Position numbers and translations under genes: made by a program. The notes under the pieces were generated by a model. It saw only the letters and a program-made list of their open reading frames with translations, searched no databases and was not told the origin of the DNA. 64,000 nt of DNA from Daphnia carinata. Taxonomy: Eukaryota; Arthropoda; Branchiopoda; Diplostraca; Daphniidae. Shown here in pieces: positions 34,193 through 45,645 of the stretch. The stretch covers positions 4,525,679-4,589,678 of the forward strand of contig NC_081338.1 in NCBI RefSeq assembly GCF_022539665.2, read 5' to 3'. Position 1 is the first letter of the stretch. Every line of letters begins with the position of its first letter.

Positions 34193-34920
34193 TTACTTAT
34201 ATAATAATCTTTTCTTCCTATTCTTCTTCTTTTTTATTTCGCTTCTGGTGGGCTCCTGCTTTAGAATACTTTTTTTTTTTTTCTTTTGCCTTTGGCCCAC
34301 CCTCCCAACCCCTCCCTTTCTGCCCGGGGTTTTGAGGTCTCATGACTATGAGCCTGCCCGTCAACCCAGTGCTCAGAAGACTGTCCGACATGGACTGGTG
34401 AGGTCCTGCTGTGTTGGGATTTTTTTCTGTTGTTTCGTGTATCCCTCCCCCCTTTACGCACCCTCACACGCGCAGTGCAAAACAGCCGGTTACGTAACAA
34501 ACCCAAAACTCGTTAAGAATTTACTTGTGCGCTTTCGTGTATCTCTTCATTTCAAAAGTGTCGATAGTTTTATCTTTTTTTTTCTTTCTTTCTTTGACAT
34601 TTTTGAATTTGCGGTGTTCAATAATTAATTGAATTTTTTTAAAATTCTTTCAAAAAGACAGCGAACATTTAGGACAGAAAAGAAAAAGCGCGGGGTGGAA
34701 AGTGCCGGGCAAATCAAATTGGAACACACGAGATTTGTTTTTTCTTTTTTTTTTCTGAACAACCGGCGGGCCAGAAAAATCTCATTTCCTCCGGACAAGA
34801 AGACAAACATCTGAAAAAAGGGGGGAGTGAAAGTCTTGATAGATTCGAAAGAAGACCCGAGAAAAAAGAGAGAAAAAAAAAAATACGAAAAGAGATCAAC
34901 CCTCTAAACCTAAACAACCG

Positions 34921-36963
34921 ATGGGCAAGAAGACCCGCACGAGGCGCACCAAATGGAGGCGGCTCTCGCTAGGCAAGTTCCATTTCTTCTTCCAAAAATT
35001 TTGAATTTTTTTTTTTTTTTTTAAGAGATAACAAGTCTTTCTCCCCCCCCCCCACCCCCCATTCAAAATTCCTGTCGATGATGTGGTTTAATTCAAACGT
35101 TCGTTTGATTGTGTCTACCCTGCGCCGCGGATCATTTGTTGACCTTTTTCTAAAAAAGAGAGTTCACTTTGAAACGCCAGGTTTTTTTTTTTTTTTTTTT
35201 TGAAAGAGCACAGGTCCCCCCCCCCCCTATCTCTCCGACTTTCCAGTTGCACGGCCGTTTCAAACATCAGCTTTTTTTCTTCTTCTTAAAATAGCAAATG
35301 TTGGACGGGCAAACATCTTCCCTCCCTCTTATCTCGTGTTCCATAACCTCTACACTAAAGGGAAATGGTTCACAAACAAAATTTTATATTTCCTTTTTTG
35401 CTTCGGTGAGAGGTAAACAATTGAAAGAAAAATTCTCTTCGTTCTAATTGAATTTTTTTCTACAGAAGTAGAAAGTGGGGTAAAGGGATACACACACACA
35501 CACACACAAAAAAAAGAAACGAGTATCGTGTTTTACTGCTTGTATTATTATTATTATTATTAGTGATACGACCAGACATGGCTCTTTTTTTTTTTCTAGG
35601 AAGGGCTTCGGGGTCACGCAATGTTGTCCCTTTCACGATCTCAAAAAGAAAAGAAAAACAAAAAAAAACAACATATGGAAATGAATTTTTGGGTTGGGGA
35701 TCGAACCTGCATGTGATGGATTCCCAATTGCCCCCCGTCCTATTCGTTCCTCGGCATTTGGAACACACACACACACACACAAAAAAAATGGCTCTCTCGT
35801 CATGTGGGAGGGTTTTAACTTGCAGTTGGGGGCACATCGATTTTCCTTGTCCGTTTGTTTTGAAGGACTTGCGCGCGTGTCCCGATGTGTCACGATCGAT
35901 ACGTTGGAGAAGCCCGCGCTCGAAATTGACATGCCCTGCCTTTTCTGATGATTGACGTCGCCACGCCCCAATCAGCACGTTCATTGACACTCCGTTTTGT
36001 TATTTATTTATTTCAAATAATTCATTTGACATTGTTTGAATAGGCGATGCGTCAGGTCCTGAGGAGGAAGACGACGAGACTCAGCCACAACAACTGGAAG
36101 AACAACAGCAAGAAGAGGTGAGACAGAACGTAGTGCTGCACTCTGACGAGAAAGAGGACTCCGTTTGCGTTGAACACGACAAGAAATCAAAGTTTGCCGT
36201 CGTCGTGACGACCACAGTGAACAACAACAACAACAACAACAACAACAACTGCACAACGACAGCATCTGCGGAAGGCAAGAGCGAAGCAGCATCGGGTGGA
36301 CACGAAGAGGACGACACGAAATCAGCCATGATGGTCTCCAATCACAACAATCAACGCGGCCCGGCGTGGAAACTGCCGGCCAACAGTACTCAACCCGTCA
36401 AGAACGCTAGCGGCTATTACAATGTTAATAACGGCTATCAGTCCGGCAGCGGGCGGCCAACTGGCGGCGCTGCCGCCGCCTCCACGGCCAACGGCTTCCG
36501 ACGCGGAGCCAACGGCCCGCGTTACAACTCGTCGTTCAACGGCAACTACAACGGCTACGGACGGGCCAATGCGTGGAACAACGCGTCCTCCAACGGCTAC
36601 GCTAATGGAGATCACCATCATCATCACAACGGAGGCGGCCCTGGATTGAGCAAGATGCACGGCATCGAGAAAAAGATCTTTAATGACGGTCAGTTCCTTT
36701 TGCTTTTCTTATTTAATTTTCGTATTGATTTATGTGTGTGATCCTACCCCCGTCGGACGGAAGGAAAGAGACGGGCCAATGGCTTCTTTCCTACCCTTTG
36801 TTAAAAAGGGAGGGTTGCAGGTGTAGGGCAAAAACAAAAAAAAAAGAGAAGGTGACTTGTCCAGCCAGACGATGTTCCGGATTAACTAAAGGGAAGGAAG
36901 GAAGCTGTACGAAGGAGAGCCGTCTTATCTATTTATTTTTTTGACATCTCAATTTCAGTTCAG

Positions 36964-37002
<39 letters not shown>

Positions 37003-37763
37003 ATTTTCTAGCGTCAATTTTTATATTCGAAAAAAGAAAATCTTATTAAGATGGAGACAGTGAGGAAAAATGGCGGCAGCGCGCGCGCGCATGAGATTAG
37101 AAACGAGTCCGAAAGATGTGAAAAAAATCACGTGGCGTTTAACAAAAAAAAAAAAAAAACAAAAAAAAAAAACGGGAGCCTCGTACCGGGAAGACAAGAA
37201 AACCTGCTCACAGCTTTAATAAATTATTATTTTATACGAATTCAAATAGGAATAACATTCAATAGATATGGACCTTGCGTATAGCCAGCGGGCATTTTAA
37301 CCAATGGTAAATTTTTTAGTCTTGAGGGTATACCGTCGGCGGGACGAGGTTTCTCCCTCCCCCACCCACCCCCCCTCCCTCCTACTCCGGGAATTGGAAG
37401 TCACGCGCTCACGAGCCCTTTAACAGTGATGACGTCAGAGCTCGTGTCATGTGCTCGCGTTTCTCCGTGTGTGTATGCGCGGCGTCCGGCCAGGAATAGA
37501 GGGGAACACGGTATACACACACTACATACGGGACAAGAGCCATTTGAAATTGTTCATCCGGCATCGTTCCAGTCGTTTCTCGTTAGGAAAAAAGGAAGAA
37601 AAAAAAAAAAAATTGGAGAAAACAAAAACATTCTTGAGTTGGGCGCCGACGTTTCACGGTGTTTTTCTTCTTCCTTATGTGTGTGTCTACGTTATACACA
37701 TACCCCGTGACACGTACTGAAAATAAACTGCTGCCTGGAACACACGCAGGGGAGACGGACGCA

Positions 37764-37805
<42 letters not shown>

Positions 37806-39292
37806 ATAACAATTTAAAAGCTGACGGGCGCGGCCTTGTATTTCTAGTGGTCCTTTTAAAAATTTCACGGGGACCAATTGATTAATTGCGGGAGTTCAAT
37901 CTGATTCAAGTCTTCCCCCCCCCCTATATTCTAAGAAAAACAGGTTCTGTAGTGAATCATTTTCAATTCTGTTGATGTTGCCAAATTTCAAAAAATGAAA
38001 AAAAAAAAAAAAAAAAAAAAAGTCTTGACATTTTTCTTGGATGAAAATAGATTTTTTTTTTTTTTTTACTCTTGTCCGGCTGCTCATTCATGTTGTGTGT
38101 GTGTGTGATACGCAAGGCTACTTACATCACGTGACCTCCACTTGACTTTGGCCCACCGAGGGCATCATTTCGTGTGTGTGTGTGTGTGTCTTCCTCAACT
38201 TCTTTTTTTTTACGTCATATTAAAGAAAAAAAGAAAAACTGGTTCTTTCTTTTTTCTTTTTTTTTTTTTGAGACTCGAACAAGAAGCCAAAATCGTTCGA
38301 ACTCGTGTTGTTGCTATGCGCTTTTGGAGTGCGGTACAGTCGGGACCGATGATGTTTTCAAAACGCTGGGGTTAAAATAACTTGTTCTTCTCATTTTTGT
38401 GTAGAGGAGTACACGAAGATTTCTACGCCACGTCAAGAGGTGCTCTTCAAGAAGGGATCGATCGGCGCTAAGAAGAAGACGAGCGCAGCGCCAGTAGGTT
38501 CCGGCGCGCACACGGACAGCGGCAGCGAGCAGGACAGCGTCAACGGCAACGCCACATCGCCCATCTTGCCCGCACAAGGCGATTCAGCTGATTCGTTTCA
38601 ATACACGGGTAAGTCTCCAAACATTTTTTTTTTTTTTTATTAAAAAAAAAAAAAAAGATTCTTGGATGTTTAACGGTTCATGTCAGGTGGGCTCCCTCTT
38701 TTTCCGGTTGTCTGCTTCCTAATCAGCAAACCCACCTCTTTTTTTTTTTTTTTTTTTTTTGTTTTAATTCCCTCCCAAACTGACAACTCATATTTGTCCA
38801 GCGTAGACTAGTTAAAACGAGAGTCTTCTTGACGTTCTTCTTTTATTTATTTTTTTATCATTTATTTGATTCCTAAAGTCTCTCAGTTTAAAGGAGGGGG
38901 ACGAGAGATAACAGACAAAAAAGAGAGATCGGAAACTGATCCTTGTGATAACAGAACATTTTCTTCCCTTCGTTGTGTTGGAAATATAAAAAAAAAATGA
39001 GAAGAAAAACAAAACAAACAAGCCAAAGGGAAACCTTTTGAAAGTGGGGGTAGGTTAGAGAGGTCCCCCCTTTAGTTCTAGAATTTCATTCTATTTTCGT
39101 TAGGAACCTAAATTTTTAAAAAATGGAGGGGGGTTATCTTTTGTTGAAGAAAAAACAAAAAAAAAAAAAACAGGACTGTTCGGAGAGCTGGTGTAGTAAA
39201 TGGTCTTTAAAGAAGAGTTCGCGGAAGCTCATTACGTCAAGTGGGCGGAGTAGATTTTCTTTTTTTTTTTTTTTTTTTTTTTAACTTTAAAA

Positions 39293-39323
<31 letters not shown>

Positions 39324-40526
39324 GGAAACTGTCTCGTGCCCCCAAAAACTGATGATGGTCCCACATCTTTTTGGGACCTTAATGATCGTTTGTCTTTTGT
39401 TTTCTGGAAGGTGTGTGTTTTCTTCCCCCCCAAACGGACTCTGTGACTTTGAGAGTCGAAAAAGCAAACACAACTTGTGTGTCGAAAGATATCTCTTTCT
39501 TTTTATCTCTCCTACACCTACACTCGGTGCGAGTTCTCTTTTTCATTTTACAATACCTTTTTTTTTTTTTTTTTTTGTTTATTATATATTTTTACAAAGG
39601 AAAAAAGTGAGGTATTATTAATGCGCCAGAACCACCGTAGATCCATTCTCTTTAATAAATGGGTGTAGGAACCGAAGGGAAACGTGCCAAAACATAAAAA
39701 CAAAAAAAAAAAAAACGAACACATCTCGATTTCCTCTCTTACAATGAGGAAGAATTTTTTCGTGTTCTTCTTTTGTTTCTTTTTTTGGGAGGGGGGGGGG
39801 TAACTTGCTCGTACAAAATGTTCGGTGTGCTAATGGTTCGCTCTTACGTCACGGCCAAAGTTTGGTGTTTTTTAACGCGTGATGAACGACCATCGGAAGT
39901 AGGACTGAGGGAAAAATCTTGGCCTACGTGTACAAACCAATTCATTTCGTTTGACTTTTTTTTTGTTTTTCTTTGGAACTTGACAAGATGCCGAACAGAA
40001 ACATGTTTTAGTGCAGTACCTCTGTTTTACATTGACGTTCAATTGGAACCGAATGCCTTTTGAGGGTTTTTATTTTTATTTTATTTTTTTTTCATATAGA
40101 ACTCCTGCCCCTCTTTAAAAAAAAAAAGGGAGGGAGCAGAACTCATTTGAATTCGTTTGGGGGCTGTTTTAAATTTTCAAACAGCCATAATAAAGTTTCA
40201 ATCTCATTGAAAACAGTATGTCCCCACTCCCCTACTCATAAATAGATGTATGCAAATAGAAAAGGCCAGTAGGAAATGGAACGTCAGGAACTGTGGAACC
40301 TGCATCTCGTATAGTTTATGAGCTCGATGAGGAAACAGAGGACACACAAGAGCCGAGGTTTTTTTGGAACAAGCCGTCGTCATCATCATTAACGTGAGAC
40401 TCCTCTCTCTCTCCCCCTCAATTTTTTTTTTTTTTTTTTTGTAGTTTAACGTTGACATTTACGATCTCCAGTTTTTGGAAGCGCGAGGGAACTCTCCGGA
40501 AATGTTTGAAAGGGACACAAGTGCGT

Positions 40527-40564
<38 letters not shown>

Positions 40565-40698
40565 CTCTCTTGTAGTGGTGTCGTATCTTGTTGGCACCGT
40601 GCCTCCATCATTTACGTTATTTACCTATATCTATAAACAAAAACCACACACAGACACACACGCCACGGATATCTTTCTATGTTCAAAAATAAGAAAAC

Positions 40699-40733
<35 letters not shown>

Positions 40734-42400
40734 AGCAGGAACTAATTAAGAACAAGAAAATTGGGGCAGACCCGTTCATATTCATTTGGCGAGTCTAGCT
40801 GTCGTCTGCTTTTAGTCCTGTTGGATTTTCAATAGCCTTGTTAATAAATCGATCATTTGAAAAAAGAAATCGAAGGATTTTGTTTTGTTTTGTTTAACAA
40901 TTGCCATCTTTTTTTTGGGGGGGGGGGGGGTTGAACAAAAGTTTTTTGTTTTTATTTTGAGGAAACGTACAAGTTCGTCCTCCCCTTGTTTTTGTTTGCG
41001 CAGGCAAATCGATCGTTATGTTACCATGGCGACATCTAGCGTGTCATTGAATTTCGTATGGAAACATGTTTGATTTTCAAATTCCCAACTAACTAAATAA
41101 TAATAAAAAAAAAAAAAAGATTTGTGTCACCTATTTTGCATGTACACACGGGCAGACGGTCAATGGCATCCAACTAAATTCTTAACTCATTTCCAGCCTT
41201 TCAAAAAAAAAAAAAAAAAATAATAAAAAACAATTTCTTTTATTTTTTAATGACGAACGTCCCCCCCCCCCCAAAATGAAAATAAAATCATCAGCTTTTT
41301 CTAACGAGGCAAGTTTTTTTTGTTTTTAACGAGCTCCTAGTGATCCTCGTTCTCTATTTGAACACAAAACAATGTAGAACTCACCTCGTAATAAAAACAA
41401 AAACAAAACGGAAAAGATTCACTTGAAATTCCGGTTGAAATCGGATGTTATTGGTTGGGTTTAAACTATTCCGAGCAGCGCGCGTCTGATGTTTTTTTCG
41501 GTCGGTCGGTCGGTGCTTTTGCCCCCTTTTTATTTAAATTGACAAACTATGAATTCATTATTCCCCCCCCCCCCTCGTCCTCCCGTGTGTGTTCAATAGG
41601 AACACAAATAGGCGATCGGCTTGATTTACCTTGTTATTAAATATGTAGCGACGAGGAGAGATATGGCGTCATTAATAATCAATGAAGACCCTTCCTCTTT
41701 TTTTTTTTCACATGAGGGAGAGGCTTGTTTTTCTTCTAATTTTATTTTTTAAAAGGTAGCCCATTAGATTGCCGCATCACGAAGCCTCGTGTTGAACGAA
41801 CATCACGTCTGACCGCTATGACCCGCTTCTTTTTTTTTTCAATTGTATTTTTTTTTGTGTGTGTGTCTTTTTTTTTTCATTCCGAACAATTTTTTTGGGG
41901 GGGGGGGTTGAATCGACATTTTTCAAAAGTCGCGATCGAATGTGTCGTTTCAATGTTTTTTGACCGAGAACGAACGAACGAACGAACGAGGAAAAAAAAA
42001 AAAAAAGACACGTAAAAATCGATTGGCTCAAATCCAATCGGCTGCGTGTTACCCTTGTGTAACTATTTGCCTCGTCCTCCCCTTTTTTTCTTTTCTCCAC
42101 TTTCTACGCATTTCCATCCGCCCTCTCTTTCTCCTTGGGGCTTGATCGATCCGACAGAATCGAGAAGAAGAAAGAAAGAAAAAAAAAATCTATCGTAGAG
42201 ACCCTGCCCAATAATCTCAACGATCCTTCTAGATAAATAGCTCGTGCGTGTGCGTCACAGACAGAGGCGGGGAGGTGCGCGCATCACGTTCTCCTTGTTA
42301 ATCAATTGGCATATTTTCATTGCATATTTTCCGATTGTTTTGTTTCTTTTCAACCGTGTGGATTTCAAAATGTTTAATATTTTGGTTTTGTTTCAAATAA

Positions 42401-42437
<37 letters not shown>

Positions 42438-45400
42438 ATGACAGTGGATCGACTGGCGATGCGTCTTCCACAGCGGGCGAATCAGCCGCACCTTGCGATG
42501 CGGCCATGGCTGCAGCCGCCGCATCCGGAGCGGCGCTTCAAGCCGGCTACGCTGACAGCGCACCACTCGTCTGCTTCCCAAGTGAGTTTTTTTTTTTTTT
42601 TTTATTCTTTATTAATTTATTTTTTTGTTTTGTTTTGTTTTGTTTAATTCATTTGAAAAGATCTCCTCCCTTCGTTGGCGTTTTCGGCTTTTTGATCACA
42701 TTGCGGATGTGTTTCGAATCACATGACGTCGGCAAGTCTCGTTCGTTTTCACACACACACACACACACAAAAAGATTGCGCTTAGTCATTCAATCTGGCA
42801 ATCGAAATCGTGTGGATAAAAATCTCGAGAAAAAAAAAAAAAAAAAAAAAGAAAAAGAAATGAGAACGAAGTGTCGACAATCATTTCTATTGATCGAAAT
42901 TTCCATGTCCATTTTTCCATTGCTCTGTTGTCATCTGTTTTGTCATGTCGTTGGCACGGAGCGAAGGTGTCCAAAGCCAGAAGCCCTTTCCGTGTGTGTG
43001 CGTCTTTTAAAAAAAAAAAAAAAAAATTTTTTTTCGAAATCTTATTTTTACCGTGACATGTCGACGTCGTGTATCTCTTGTGACAACAGTCCAATCGGCT
43101 TTTGCTTTTCTCTGGCACTTTGCCCGAAAAACGCGTTCCACCTTCTACAGCCACCCGATGAACTGCCATCCCCTATATACTCTTTTTCGATGCGTTTTGT
43201 CCGTGTTCCAAAAACTTTCAATCATCCCTGCTCCCTCCTTGTGGCACCCCCTTCGGTCCTTATTTTTGTGTGTGAAGAAAGTCATTGAAAAAAAAAAAAA
43301 AAAAAAAAATCGAAAGAAAGAAAGACACAAGAATTTGTGTCCGCCGTCATGCTGGCCGGCGTGTGTTCGTACGCTGTGTGTGTGTGTGCGCGCGTGAAGG
43401 ATTTGTGATGGCAGTCGATCGTGAATCAGCGTGACTGGGCGGACTAATGAGATTTTCTGTCATGCCCAGCACATTCCGTAGACAACGGCCAAAGCAGCAG
43501 ACGTTGCAGCACGTCAATATTTTATGAAAGGAGCCAGAAGCCGGGGACCCAGCTGGAATGTCTCTCTTCTCTTTTTCCTGCCGCTCTTATGAATCCATCA
43601 TTTTCCATCTCTCTCTCTCTCTCTCTCTCTCTTTTACTCTTTCCTACTTTCTAAAAACAAAATTCTAAACTGGTAGACGTTGTTATCGTCTTCTCCTACC
43701 GTCGTTCTTTTCCAAAACACACAATGCGTTTTTGTTTTTGGTTTTTTAAATGTCATGACTTTGCATTTCATGTTGTTCGCTTTTCCTTCTTAATGTATTT
43801 CATTTGCCATTTTTGCAGTGTACGATTTCTATGGTGGATACGGCGGCATGTACCCTGGCAGTATGTTGGTGCAGACTTATCCTGGTGGGCCGATCGTGGC
43901 GGCCGTGCCCGTCCCTATGCCCGTCCAAGCGATCGATTGGTACGGAGGGGCTGGCGGTGCGAGGGCCGCTTCCAACGGGGACGCCACTACCAACGGCGGC
44001 GAAGTGGGCTACTACTATGCTCTCGGCTATCCGGCCGGAAGCGAAGTCGGAGGATCCAGCCAACTTCCAGAAACGAGTTCCAGCACCCGCAGGAATTCAC
44101 TCGAATCTTATCAAGTAAGAAATAAATTTTAATTTTAATTTTTTTTTTTTTTTTTTTTTTTTCTATTTTCGAACGTCAAGTGAAAAAAAAAAAAAAAAGG
44201 CCACACCCATAAAAATTGGCTGGAATTCAAACTTGCAGAGTTGAAAGATTTGTTTTTGTTTTGTTAGTTGGGGAAGAGGAGGAGGAGGGAAGGAAGAAAG
44301 AAAAGAATTTGCTCCGTGCGACGTTAATGGGTCTTTCGGGAAGTTTTGAAAACACGTAGAAATTCCCGCATACTCTTTTTTTTTTTTTATGCGCGTCGCT
44401 TGTTTGCTTCCTCTTTTTTTCGGGACAAACTTTTGGAACAAGCCGAGAAAAAGAAGATGTTCGTGTTCTCGTTGCTTCCAATTCATTTCCATTAGGCATG
44501 AAATATCACGAGTTTGCATAGCTCGACATTTCCCAATTTCTTTTTTCCTACAACATTTTGTTGCCAGTTTTTCAGATATGACACGTGATGGATGTTCCAT
44601 GATCTTCTAAAATTGCTCGCTCTTCTGCATGCGTGTCCAACCATTTCTTTTTTGTCATTTAAAAATCAAATAAATATTTTGCATTATCGTCAATTATAGG
44701 CGAGCAGCCAGGAGGTGATGACGAGCAGTGAGACGGGATCTTCATCTGAGAACAGCAGCCCGTGCCAGAGTACGGGACCGTCTTCGCAGGGACCCGCCTC
44801 TCCGCAGGGCGAGCTCGTCTCACCCGCCATCGACCCCAAGGCGCAAACGGGCGGAGGGGCGGCCACGGCGGCCGCCGCCGCTGCCGTTGTCATGGACATG
44901 ACGATGATGTCGAATCATCAACAACTCGACAATAATTTCCATCATCATCATCGCAAAATGACTGTCGCCGGATTCGTTTATCCGTACGCCGCTTACGGTC
45001 TCGCCCCACCTGCCCTCTACGCTTCCGGTAAGTGAAACCCACTTTTCCATTCCGCCTTTTTTTTATTTTTCATTTTTATTTTTGCGTGTCGTGACCTCGT
45101 CCAGCTTCTTCCTCCCCTCCCCCTTCCGTCCCCCTTTCCATTCAGTTCATTTTTGATTTAAAATTTCAAAAAAAAAAAAACCATTTAATTCAATTTAAAT
45201 TCATTTAACATTTCACACCGCCCCTTTTACTTCTCCTCCCTGGGATTGATGGAGTGTTTCTTTATTCCCCCCCCCCCCCTTTTTTTTTTTATTTTCGGTT
45301 TTGGCTGACAAAAGACTTAAAAAAAAAAAAAAAAAATTGAAATTTTTTTTTTTTTTTCTTCTATTGGACTAGTCAACGAATGCTTGCGTATAATTTATTT

Positions 45401-45606
45401 AAAAAAAACAAAACCAAATTCGGTTGGTTGAAGTCGCGGTCGAACTGCTGCTGCCTGTCTTTTTTTTTTATTATTTTTTTTTTTTTTTTTTATAATTCTC
45501 ACCACACAAGTTTTGTTGTTGTTGATGTTGTTGCTTGTAGTTGAAAAAGACTTGAGAGTGCTGTCCCCTTCGGCCGTGTAGTTTTTTACGAGGCGTCCCC
45601 ACCATT

Positions 45607-45645
<39 letters not shown>

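Larger units (their letters stand above)
25980..34920. other. Long intergenic or upstream region without a recognised coding gene
   Basis: About 9 kb with many poly(A), poly(T), poly(C) and poly(G) tracts and microsatellites. No multi-exon coding pattern was found. It may contain 5' noncoding exons of the gene starting at 34921: a strong acceptor (pyrimidine run then TTCCAG) ends at 33959, and a possible exon ending at 34398 is followed by GTGAGG. A SINE-like element lies at 29141-29232. Confidence 0.5.

Noticed and set aside
35696-35710. tRNA-like B box on the minus strand
   Set aside because: The T arm does not close into a stem and no A box is present, so it is not a tRNA gene.
36222-36250. 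AAC trinucleotide repeat as a simple noncoding microsatellite
   Set aside because: It lies within exon 2 of the large gene and encodes an Asn run in frame, so it is a coding repeat.
42506-43288. 260-codon + frame starting in exon 4 of the large gene
   Set aside because: Real only up to 42581; beyond the GTGAGT donor it reads through intronic homopolymers.
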